From NCBI GenBank assembly GCA_031422675.1, contig JANPMG010000198.1, positions 1 to 13,892 of the forward strand: a stretch of 13,892 nucleotides of DNA, read 5' to 3'. Positions 7,068 through 13,772 of this stretch are shown here, piece after piece. The DNA comes from JAENVU01 sp031422675 (lineage in GTDB: Bacteria; Actinomycetota; Acidimicrobiia; IMCC26256; JAENVU01). Both the position numbers and the translations under genes were made by a program. Numbering within the stretch: position 1 is the stretch's first letter; each line of letters begins with the position of its first letter. The notes under the pieces were generated by a model. That model worked only from the letters and a program-made list of their open reading frames with translations, had not been told where the DNA came from and did not search any database.

Positions 7068-7993
7068 GTTGCCCGCCGGGATACCGGCGCCCGCCCGAAT
7101 ACCTTGGGGGCAGTCGTTCGGGCGTGGGCCTCGAGGTCAAGCAGCCTCTGGCTCGCCTCTGCGAGGCCGGCCGGGGTGAGTTGGATGAAGTTGCGGAGGT
7201 CGAAGCGGTCCTGGTGCAGGCTGGCGTCCAGCGGGACGTTGTCGATGACTCCTACCCCCGGTGCGTAGTACTTGTTCTCGTTGTCCGGAGCGCCGACGTT
7301 GCCTTCCTGGACCACGCGCACGTTGTCGAAGCAACCAAAGGGAACGCATCGCCTGATGCCGACCTCAACCGGCTGACCCACTGACCCTTTCTCCTCGGGC
7401 GCGGCACCGATGAACCAGCGAGGGGTCTTCAGGGTGACCCGGGAAGGGGAGAGGATTCCGAGCGCCTGTCCGGCCCCGGCGCCAAGGAAGATAGCGTCGG
7501 CGTTCGTGAACTGGCCGCCCTGGTAGTTCTCGGTGTAGCCGCCGAAGATCCAGACGTTGCCCGCTTTGTCGAGGGCGAGGTAGTCCATCCCCACCTGGGC
7601 GACGTCGCGGGAATCGGTCGACTCATCCAACATCGCGATAGTGGGAACGCCGTCGATGATCCGGATGACGTCGGTCATCGTGGTGATGACCTCGTGGGGA
7701 ACGACGCGAGATCCGACCTCAGTGGTGCCGCCCCGCACCCACTGCATCCCGGGCTTCAGCGGATGGAATGGATTCGTGTCGAGCCGGGGATCGACGAAGT
7801 TCGCGGGGTCGAACGCGATCTTCGTTCCCTCGAACGTGTCCTTCGCCTTGATCGAATCGCTGCCGACGGAACATGACGCGCCCACGATCATGGCGACGGT
7901 CGCGGCCGCGGCAAGCCGGGACCAACGTCTCGGTCCAGGATCCGGGTGCTTCCCCGCCGGCTGGGACCCTCTGATCGTGGGATGCTGGAACAT
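7064..7993 (-). CDS. Putative lipoprotein of the ABC operon, function unknown
   Basis: This is a 309-residue protein if it starts at ATG 7993; an ATG at 8005 would add four residues. I prefer 7993 because a -10-like CATGAT ends eight bases before it, in the same geometry as the regulator promoter, and neither start has a Shine-Dalgarno. Basic residues precede a hydrophobic core, and the lipobox VGASC puts the lipidated Cys at about residue 41. The mature part has a conserved-looking N-terminal region (D-P-R-L-D-T-N-P-F-H-P-L-K-P-G-M-Q-W), a D-K-A-G-N-V-W-I-F-G-G strand, an F-G-x-F-like FGCFDNVRVV and KYYAPGVGVI. I have seen this layout in unnamed actinobacterial secreted proteins but know no function. 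As first gene of the transporter operon it is probably a membrane-anchored partner, either a cargo chaperone or a sensor component. Two cysteines (RRCVPFGC) may form a disulphide. Confidence 0.85.
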   Translation of the reverse strand: MFQHPTIRGSQPAGKHPDPGPRRWSRLAAAATVAMIVGASCSVGSDSIKAKDTFEGTKIAFDPANFVDPRLDTNPFHPLKPGMQWVRGGTTEVGSRVVPHEVITTMTDVIRIIDGVPTIAMLDESTDSRDVAQVGMDYLALDKAGNVWIFGGYTENYQGGQFTNADAIFLGAGAGQALGILSPSRVTLKTPRWFIGAAPEEKGSVGQPVEVGIRRCVPFGCFDNVRVVQEGNVGAPDNENKYYAPGVGVIDNVPLDASLHQDRFDLRNFIQLTPAGLAEASQRLLDLEAHARTTAPKVFGRAPVSRRAT

Positions 7994-7999
7994 GTTCGA

Positions 8000-8035
8000 G
8001 ATCATGCCGATCCGAACATGTCAACATCGTGTGAC
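8000..8035 (-). promoter_or_regulatory. Putative operator and leaderless promoter of the lipoprotein-ABC operon
   Basis: On the minus strand GTCACAC (8035-8029) and TTGACAT (8024-8018) are 11 bases apart and match the TTCACAT half-sites before the regulator gene at five and six of seven positions. The bases after the second half-site (GTTCGG here, GTTGGA there) also agree. The hexamer CATGAT (8006-8001) begins 18 bases after the start of the second half-site, exactly as before the regulator gene, and seven bases separate it from the ATG at 7993. A 10-base palindrome, GAACATGTTC (7988-7997), lies over the start codon. Function is inferred. Confidence 0.6.
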
Positions 8036-8048
8036 GGCGGACCGTCGT

Positions 8049-8076
8049 TTCACATGTTCCGCTCATCGACACTATG
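8049..8076 (+). promoter_or_regulatory. Single TTCACAT half-site on the rightward side of the divergent region
   Basis: TTCACATGTTC at 8049-8059 is the best single match outside the regulator site to the half-site family. It faces rightward, toward the zinc-ribbon gene. No second half-site lies 11 bases away. CACTAT at about 8070-8075 could serve as a -10, but its spacing differs by three bases from the two leftward promoters. The intergenic region 7994-8118 thus holds three ACATGT-type elements and nothing else I can name. Confidence 0.3.
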
Positions 8077-8118
8077 GCGAGCTGACTCCTCCCGAATACA
8101 CCCAACGCGCGTTCCTGG

Positions 8119-8545
8119 ATGAGGATGGTCGATATGGAGCTGCTCGGACGCGTTCGGAGAGCGGTCATCCTGTGCCCACACTGCGGAGGTAAGAACCCGG
8201 CCACGAACCTCGGCTGCACGAGCTGCGGTTCCGACATTGCGACGGCGCTCGACGAGATGCTCCCAACCGCAACCGACGACTGGACGCGCGTCGTCACCGG
8301 CTGCACCATCCTCGGCGGGCACGGGCTCAACCTCCGACGGCGAGGGATCGCAACTCTTCGATTTTCCTCCATCGGCGTCGAGATCGCGACGGGTCAGTCC
8401 GAGTCGCTCCAGATTCCGACACATACGATCGTTGACAACCGACGGCGAAGCCTTCTTCCACTACGGCGAAATGGAACCCTCGGCCCTGCGCATGGAACTC
8501 TCACCCGTGTTCGTCACACTCCGACTCCGACCCGCAGCGACCTAA
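8119..8545 (+). pseudogene. Zinc-ribbon protein gene with frameshift and probable internal loss
   Basis: The first part reads in one frame from ATG 8119 (or 8134, which has GAGG nine bases before it). It encodes a zinc ribbon with C-P-H-C and C-T-S-C pairs (Cys19, 22, 33, 36), then a strand-rich stretch containing VVTGCTILGGHGLNL and IATLRFSSIGVEI. From about 8432 good coding sense moves to the next frame: TTDGEAFFHYGEMEPSALRM followed by ELSPVFVTLR, ending at TAA 8543-8545. Continuing in the first frame gives only Arg/Pro/Thr-rich nonsense to 8598, running into the next gene. Actinobacterial proteins of this layout, as I recall them, carry a Gly-rich segment ending in a LN-x-LTT motif between these two halves. 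Here the halves are nearly adjacent, so the gene seems to have lost its centre as well as its frame. A sequencing error could explain the shift but not the missing segment. Confidence 0.6.
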
Positions 8546-8590
8546 CCATCGGGCCCGGACCAGCACGCAATGGAAGTCAGGGGACGACGA

Positions 8591-9748
8591 GTGGGTAGCA
8601 GGCAGCACCATAGGGACCGTGCCAATCCTCGCCTAAAATTCCTCGACCGCTACGGAGGAATCCCGGTCGTTGTCGCTCTCGGTGCCATCAGATGGCTCAG
8701 CGGCAAGCGAACAGTCCCAGAGTGTTGGAAAACGGTAGGCCTGTTGGTCACCGCCGGCATCGGCGACGCAGTGCTTGCGTCGGCGGTGATCGGTGACCTG
8801 CGGCGGTCGCGTCCGGACGCACGGATCGTTCTATTCGTGACGGCGAACAACGCAGGCTTCGCACGTCTACTTTCGGTGCCCGACGCGATCGTCGAACTGC
8901 CAGTCCGCCGCTTGCTGCACGCCGTGAAAGGAGTACGGGCAGAGGGCTGCGACGTAATCGTGGACCTTGACTCATGGCGCAGGTTTGACGCGGTACTGGC
9001 GGCATGCTCGGGCGCCAAGGTGACGATCGGTCGGCGAACGCCGGGTCAGCACCGGCACTTCGCCTACGACATTGTGGTGGACCATCGTCGTGATCATGAG
9101 CTCGAGAACCATCGCCGCCTTGTCGCTCCGCTTGGAGTGGTCTCAACCAGTCGGCCGTTGCTCTGCGCTGACGAGACGCCGGCGATCGGAAATCCGTATG
9201 CGGTGTTGCATCTGTGGCCGGGCGGCGCGAACTGCGAGGAGCGTTCCTGGCCGACCGACCGATGGGTGTCTCTCGCCCACGAGCTCCGCCGCCGTCGGCT
9301 TGCGGTGGCATTGACCGGTGGTCCGGAGAACACGTCGGCAACCGATCGGCTAGTTGCGGCGTTGCGGGACCAGGGCATCGACGCACGGAGCGCGGCGGGC
9401 TGCTCATGGACAGAAACGTTGCGCCTACTCGCAGGCGCCGCCGGCGTCGTGAGCGTGAACACAGGCGTGATGCACGTCGCAGCCGCGCTTGGTGCGCCGA
9501 CGATTGTTCTCGACGGTCCTACCGGCGGGCGGCGGTGGGGGCCGATTGGATTGCATGTACGGCGCGTCGCTTCGCCGATGGCGCCTGACGGATATCTCGA
9601 CCTCGGGTTCGAGCGCGATCGGCGCTACGAGGACTGCATGAGTGCAATTACCGTGGACATGGTGTCATCCGCCTGGGACGACCTTTTCGTCGAGGTAGCG
9701 AAGCTGCGCAGCTCTCCCTCGTCCGCCGTTGCGGACAGAGAGCCTTGA
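8591..9748 (+). CDS. Glycosyltransferase family 9 (heptosyltransferase-like)
   Basis: This 385-residue protein starts from GTG 8591, preceded by AGGGGA (8578-8583). An in-frame ATG at 8570 has no ribosome site. GT9 enzymes are GT-B-fold transferases that move a sugar, often a heptose, from an ADP-sugar onto a surface glycan. The N-terminal domain shows the GT9 pattern GIGDAVLASAVIGDLRRSRP (56-75). The C-terminal domain shows HLWPGG (207-212), RSWPTDRWVSLA (218-229), LTGGPEN (241-247) and SVNTGVMHVAAALGAPTIVL (288-307), which aligns with the family's D-T-G-x-x-H donor-site motif. Asn290 stands where Asp is usual. Length is within the family range, with an extra basic N-terminus of about 45 residues. 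The gene opens the plus-strand glycan cluster. The presence of GT9 does not imply lipopolysaccharide, since actinobacteria use such enzymes for other surface polymers. The specific sugar cannot be read from sequence. Confidence 0.88.
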   Translation: MGSRQHHRDRANPRLKFLDRYGGIPVVVALGAIRWLSGKRTVPECWKTVGLLVTAGIGDAVLASAVIGDLRRSRPDARIVLFVTANNAGFARLLSVPDAIVELPVRRLLHAVKGVRAEGCDVIVDLDSWRRFDAVLAACSGAKVTIGRRTPGQHRHFAYDIVVDHRRDHELENHRRLVAPLGVVSTSRPLLCADETPAIGNPYAVLHLWPGGANCEERSWPTDRWVSLAHELRRRRLAVALTGGPENTSATDRLVAALRDQGIDARSAAGCSWTETLRLLAGAAGVVSVNTGVMHVAAALGAPTIVLDGPTGGRRWGPIGLHVRRVASPMAPDGYLDLGFERDRRYEDCMSAITVDMVSSAWDDLFVEVAKLRSSPSSAVADREP

Positions 9749-9870
9749 TTTTGATGCTGAATCGGAGCGCTCCTTTGGGGGGAGAGAACGCTCGAAGTCT
9801 CGACCCACCTACCTGGACCTATGGCACAGCTGCTTACAGAGGGATGAACACTGGTCCCTAACGATCCGGT

Positions 9871-11328
9871 ATGGGTAGATTCGTGCGCGTGCGGCGTCGG
9901 GTGGTTGTTTATGAACTGAACGAAGTGTCGTGGGAGATTCTTGATGAGTACGTCGCACGACGCCCACGGTCCACCCTCGCAACGCTGCTCGGGGAGACGT
10001 TCCAGCGCACGACGATCAACGATGATGACGTCGAGTTGATGCCGTGGCGGACGTGGCCGACGTTTCATTGCTCCGCAGCAACCGCCGACCACAACAGCTT
10101 CGACCAAGGCCAGGACCCCTCGACGTTCCGAGGTGTCCCGCTCTGGGACGTCGCCGACCGAGCCGGAAGATCCGTGGGGCTGTTCGGCCTTCTACAGACC
10201 TGGCCACCGCGGCCGTTCGCGAGTGGGGGGTTCTGGGTGCCTGACTGCTTCGCGCCCGACGCAGCGACGGTGCCGCCCGCTCTAGCCCCGTTCCAGCGCT
10301 TCAACCTCAACATGACCTCGACGAACCTCTTCGCTCCCACACCGACGGTTCCACTCGGTTCTGTGGCGCGGTCCTTGCCAGGACTCGTTCGCCTCGGGCT
10401 GCGTCCCCGTTCGGTGTCGTTCGCGACCACGCAGCTGATCAGAGAGCGAATCGACCGACGGTTTCTTGAACGGCGTTCGGTGGTACAGGCGCTGCCCGCA
10501 TTCGATACCTACTGGGCGCTGCACCGTCGGACACGCCCGGAGCTGAGCATGTTCTTCACGAACCACGTGGCCGCGTTGTTGCACCGCTTCCTGCGCGATG
10601 TTGTCCCGGACGGACCTGATCCGTACGAACCGGATGAGGTCAACGGCGGATTCATCATCACTGCGATGGATATCTTCGATCATCACCTACGCCGCATGAC
10701 CCGATGGCTACGAAACACGGAGGATGCGGTACTCGTGATCGCCTCGAGCATGAGTCAAGGACCGCTTCCTCGGCGATCAATGCCCGGCACGTACGTGCTC
10801 GACGACGCACGTCGGCTGACCTCAGCCCTTGCGCTCCCGGCTTCTGAGAGGGAGCCGTGCATGTATCCGCGCGTAACGCTCCGATTCGCCGATGTGAATC
10901 TTGCGGATGCTTCCTCCGCGCCGATTCGATCAGTCACGACGTCCGACCGCGAACCGTTGTTTCGAGACCTCCGGGTCGAAGGCCGAACGCTCTCGTTCGA
11001 GATCAGCTACCGCCACGACACCCAACACCTCGCTCAGAGCGCCCGGTGGCGGCCGCTCGGCGGGACCGCCGAAGTCGAAGGTGCCACGTCTGACCTCGGT
11101 GTCTCCGTTCGGGGGCGCAGCTTCGGTGGAGACTCCGGCCGCCATGTTCCCGAGGGAGTGCTCCTCGCCCTAGGTCGCGACATCCGGTCCGACCAATCAC
11201 GAACAGCAGTAGACGTGCTCGACGCCGCTCCGTCGATCCTCGGACTACTTGGCGTCGATCCGGATCCCTCGATGAAGGGCACGCCGGACCTCTTCGCCAA
11301 CGCAGTCAGTCCAGCTTTTCGCGCCTGA
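9871..11328 (+). CDS. Alkaline-phosphatase-superfamily protein with altered metal-site motifs
   Basis: This is a 485-residue cytoplasmic protein with no signal peptide. Start ATG 9871 has no clear ribosome site; GTG codons at 9883 or 9889 are alternatives. The fold signature is VVVYELNEVSWEIL (11-24), in place of the usual metal-binding L-D-G strand, then RTWPTFH (60-66), comparable to the K-T-F-P-N-H nucleophile motif of phosphodiesterases, so Thr61 would be the nucleophile. FFTNHVAALLHRF (228-240) and EGVLLALG (428-435) followed by DVLDAAPSILGLLG (448-461) are the usual C-terminal elements. Where a metal-binding S-D-H-G would be expected, the protein has ASSMSQG (291-297). I recall similar proteins with an E-L-N-E motif in polysaccharide gene clusters, without assigned reactions. 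A phosphodiester or phosphotransfer role on the surface glycan is plausible but unproven, and a non-catalytic role is possible. Confidence 0.75.
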   Translation: MGRFVRVRRRVVVYELNEVSWEILDEYVARRPRSTLATLLGETFQRTTINDDDVELMPWRTWPTFHCSAATADHNSFDQGQDPSTFRGVPLWDVADRAGRSVGLFGLLQTWPPRPFASGGFWVPDCFAPDAATVPPALAPFQRFNLNMTSTNLFAPTPTVPLGSVARSLPGLVRLGLRPRSVSFATTQLIRERIDRRFLERRSVVQALPAFDTYWALHRRTRPELSMFFTNHVAALLHRFLRDVVPDGPDPYEPDEVNGGFIITAMDIFDHHLRRMTRWLRNTEDAVLVIASSMSQGPLPRRSMPGTYVLDDARRLTSALALPASEREPCMYPRVTLRFADVNLADASSAPIRSVTTSDREPLFRDLRVEGRTLSFEISYRHDTQHLAQSARWRPLGGTAEVEGATSDLGVSVRGRSFGGDSGRHVPEGVLLALGRDIRSDQSRTAVDVLDAAPSILGLLGVDPDPSMKGTPDLFANAVSPAFRA

Positions 11329-11412
11329 CCGGGGCACGCGGAGCGGCCATAGCCAACCACTTGCGGCAATCGCGACATCGCGGCAGAATGCGCGTAACTG
11401 GGGAGGCAGGGA

Positions 11413-12384
11413 ATGACCGCGATCATCGAAACATCGCACGTCGGGCTCCGACAATCCACCCCCGTAGGGGTGACAGTCGTCGTCGGAGGGCGCGGATTTC
11501 TTGGTCGCGCCATCGTCGCCGAACTCGTCTCGCTTGGCCAACGGGTCCGGGTCGTCGATGCGGCAGCGGCCGCTTCGTCAGCCCAATCCGCGCTCGTGGA
11601 GCAAGTTGCCGCTTCGATCCTCGACCGAGACGGACTCACCGAAGCGTTTGCGGACGCTGACGTCGTCTACCACCTTGCCGGCAAGCTCGGAACTTCCGAG
11701 CTCGATGACGACATCGAGAGCGCGGTCGAGGTCAACGTACTCGGGACGGTTCGGCTCTTCGAGGCAGCCACGGCCGCAGGGGTCCGCAGAGTGTTCTACC
11801 CGACGAAGCCGAACGTCTGGACCAATGCCTACACGATCACGAAACACGCATCTGAGCGTCTAGCGGCTCTGTATCACGAGACCGGCCGCGTCGAGGTGCC
11901 ATCGCTGCGCTATTTCAACGCGTTCGGGCCGGGGCAGAGTCTCGGACCGATCCGCAAGATCTTCCCGGTCTTCGCCGCGCTCGCGTTACGCGGTCGTCCC
12001 CTGCAGATTTTCGGCGACGGCGAGCAGGTCGTCGACATGTTGTACTCAGAGGATCTCGCGCGCCTCACGGTTGCCTTCGCAAACAGCGACGTCGTCCCTG
12101 CGTTGGCATGTGACTGCGGCACCGGTGTGGGCATGACCGTCAACGAAGTCGCTGTCGCGATCAACGAGATCGCTGGCAACGGGGCGGGCATCGAGCACGT
12201 CCCGATGCGAGCCGGCGAGGAACCGGGAACCGAGCTCGTGGCGGACATCAAGGACCTGCTCAGTGTTGTCGGGCCGTTTTCTTTCACTCCATGGCAGACC
12301 GCGCTTGAGAGTTCGCTTGAGTCGTACGCGCGCCTGCCATCTAGCGTCCTCGACGAGGCGATCAGCCGTCATGGACTGGACTGA
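11413..12384 (+). CDS. NAD-dependent sugar-nucleotide epimerase/dehydratase (extended SDR)
   Basis: This 323-residue protein has a clear GGGGAGG (11400-11406) six bases before the ATG. The Rossmann nucleotide loop GGRGFLG is at 25-31, a strand end YHLAGKLG at 86-93, VEVNVLGTVRLFEAA at 105-119, the catalytic pair Tyr140/Lys144 in NAYTITK, and the substrate-side RYFNAFGPGQ at 166-175. VVDMLYSEDLARL (206-218) is the C-terminal V-x-D-x-x-Y/H-V-x-D-x-A element of UDP-sugar epimerases. The usual Ser/Thr-Ser before the active-site Tyr is replaced by FYPTKPNVW (128-136), with a shorter loop. The family interconverts or dehydrates nucleotide sugars such as UDP-glucose or GDP-mannose; which one cannot be decided here. 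The gene overlaps the following deacetylase gene by 14 bases, so the products probably work in one pathway. The N-terminal 18 residues are an extension before the first strand. Confidence 0.9.
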   Translation: MTAIIETSHVGLRQSTPVGVTVVVGGRGFLGRAIVAELVSLGQRVRVVDAAAAASSAQSALVEQVAASILDRDGLTEAFADADVVYHLAGKLGTSELDDDIESAVEVNVLGTVRLFEAATAAGVRRVFYPTKPNVWTNAYTITKHASERLAALYHETGRVEVPSLRYFNAFGPGQSLGPIRKIFPVFAALALRGRPLQIFGDGEQVVDMLYSEDLARLTVAFANSDVVPALACDCGTGVGMTVNEVAVAINEIAGNGAGIEHVPMRAGEEPGTELVADIKDLLSVVGPFSFTPWQTALESSLESYARLPSSVLDEAISRHGLD

Positions 12385-13018
12385 TCGGCGCGTCGTCGCC
12401 TTCGTGGCCCATCCCGATGACGAGGTACTGGGATGTGGTGCGACGATCGCTCGCATCTCGCGCACGGCCGCAGAGGTCACCATCGTGCTCGCCGCGCGAC
12501 GGGTCGACGAGCGTGGTAAGCGCTCGTGGCCCGAACTCATCTCCTCGTTCGAGAGGTCCTGTGCTCGTCTCGGCGCAGTGGCCGCTTTCGCACACCCTCT
12601 CCTCGACGAGAACCGCATCAATGTTGACCTCCACTTGTTCCATGATGCGCTCGTACCTTTCGTCGATGTCGCCGATGTCGTCCTGACTCACCACTACGCC
12701 GACGTTCACCAGTCTCACCAGGGCGTCTCCCGCGCAGTGGAAATCGCGACTCGTCCGTTTCGCCGACGGCGCGATGTCTTGCTCTTCGAGGTGCCAACGT
12801 CGACGGATCAGACGTTCATGCGCGAATTCATTCCTCAGGCGTACTCTGTCCTCGAACGGCGCGACGTAGATGCCGCCCTCGAAGCGCTGAGTTTCTACCC
12901 AGGCGAAATCGTGCCTGGACGGCGTCCCGACGACCTCGAAGCACATTTCCGCGCGCGGGGCGCCGAGGTCGGCGCGGACTATGCGGAGGCATTCCAATCC
13001 GCACGGCTCATCCTGTGA
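12371..13018 (+). CDS. PIG-L/LmbE-type N-deacetylase
   Basis: This is a 215-residue protein. ATG 12371 puts the family motif AHPDDEVLGCG at 13-23; the open frame upstream to 12263 is a shadow of the epimerase gene. The zinc site is readable: His14 and Asp17 as ligands, Asp16 as base, and the third ligand from HxxH (His113/His116 in DVHQSHQG). Most relatives have an Asp just before the last His, and here it is Ser115. The enzymes remove acetyl groups from N-acetylated sugars (GlcNAc-phosphatidylinositol, mycothiol precursor, antibiotic sugars). Set between an epimerase and a phosphoglycosyl transferase, it probably deacetylates a nucleotide sugar or lipid-linked sugar to give a free amine on the surface glycan. 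Its stop overlaps the next start as GTGA, giving tight coupling. The substrate is inferred only from context. Confidence 0.88.
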   Translation: MDWTDRRVVAFVAHPDDEVLGCGATIARISRTAAEVTIVLAARRVDERGKRSWPELISSFERSCARLGAVAAFAHPLLDENRINVDLHLFHDALVPFVDVADVVLTHHYADVHQSHQGVSRAVEIATRPFRRRRDVLLFEVPTSTDQTFMREFIPQAYSVLERRDVDAALEALSFYPGEIVPGRRPDDLEAHFRARGAEVGADYAEAFQSARLIL

Positions 13019-13629
13019 TCTTCGTGCGACGCCTACTCGAGACGCTCATGGCCATGGTGCTGATGATGCTCGCGCTACCGGTCCTCCTCATCTCAGCAGC
13101 GGTCGTGTTCGTCGTCGATCCTGGACCTGTGTTCTACCGGCAGTCCCGCGAGGGCTTCCGCGGCCAACCGTTTCAGCTTGTGAAGCTGCGCACGATGGTG
13201 CGGGGAGCCGATTCTCGACTCGCCGAACTGCTCGCGGGCGACCCCGTCGCGCGGCATGAATATGAGACCTTCTTCCGGCTCGAAGAAGACCCGCGTCTGC
13301 TCCCGGGCGTCGGACAGCTCTTCCGCCGGACGAGCATTGATGAGATCCCCCAGCTATGGAACGTGATCCGAGGAGACATGAGCTTGGTCGGCCCCCGCCC
13401 CCTTGCTCACGATGTCGCGGCCATGTTGGACGAGACGTTTCTCGACCGGCGGCGGGAAGTTCGGCCTGGACTCACAGGGTTGTGGCAGGTCTCGGGGCGC
13501 AGTGATCTCGACCGGTCTGGCCTGGTAAAGATGGACTGCGAGTACCTCGAACATCGGTCACTGACCCTGGACCTTTCGATTCTTGTGAAGACGCCGGCTG
13601 CCGTTCTCCGGCGACGCGGTGCCTACTGA
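13015..13629 (+). CDS. Undecaprenyl-phosphate sugar phosphotransferase (PF02397 type)
   Basis: This 204-residue protein starts at GTG 13015, overlapping the deacetylase stop. The N-terminal hydrophobic segment (8-34) carries a Pro near its middle (Pro22), typical of the membrane-inserted helix of the small one-pass phosphoglycosyl transferases (PglC-like). Family motifs follow in order: PVFYRQSREG (38-47), FQLVKLRTM (53-61), RTSIDEIPQLWNVIRGDMSL (105-124) with the catalytic Asp109/Glu110 pair, VGPRPL (125-130) and VRPGLTGLWQVSGR (149-162). The length matches the catalytic core alone, with none of the extra membrane helices of WbaP or CpsE. It transfers a sugar-1-phosphate from a UDP-sugar onto undecaprenyl phosphate at the inner face of the membrane, the first step of repeat-unit assembly. 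It therefore marks the whole cluster as a glycan-export locus. It is the last gene of the cluster seen here. Confidence 0.94.
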   Translation: MIFVRRLLETLMAMVLMMLALPVLLISAAVVFVVDPGPVFYRQSREGFRGQPFQLVKLRTMVRGADSRLAELLAGDPVARHEYETFFRLEEDPRLLPGVGQLFRRTSIDEIPQLWNVIRGDMSLVGPRPLAHDVAAMLDETFLDRRREVRPGLTGLWQVSGRSDLDRSGLVKMDCEYLEHRSLTLDLSILVKTPAAVLRRRGAY

Positions 13630-13772
13630 GGACACCGTTGTCTCATGCCATGGAGACTTCTCGCAGCCACCACGGGGAGACATCAACCTCGCCATTGACG
13701 GTCGAGCAGCATCGCGAGCGCAAGCCCTACCCGACCCGCCCACGATCGTGACACCGCAGTCGAGCGCGGAAC
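13630..13772. other. Convergent intergenic spacer, no clear feature
   Basis: The spacer lies between the ends of two facing genes. The only symmetry I see is GTCTC (13650-13654) against GAGAC (13663-13667), a five-base stem with an eight-base loop and no T-run, too weak to call a terminator. An open frame across it (13619-13810) runs into the end of the next gene and does not look like protein. Confidence 0.4.

Noticed and set aside
8019..8024. TTGACA as an ordinary sigma-70 -35 box before the lipoprotein gene
   Set aside because: The only -10-like hexamer nearby, CATGAT, is 12 bases away, too close for a normal promoter. Nothing good sits at 17 bases. The sequence fits better as one half of the direct repeat.
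8570..8590. ATG 8570 as the start of the GT9 gene
   Set aside because: It has no ribosome-binding site, whereas GTG 8591 has AGGGGA at good spacing. The seven extra residues show no conservation signal.
9766..9775. GGAGCGCTCC palindrome between the GT9 gene and the phosphatase-fold gene
   Set aside because: The five-base arms have no loop, and it is followed by TTTGGGG without a T-run. It does not qualify as a terminator or as a supported operator.
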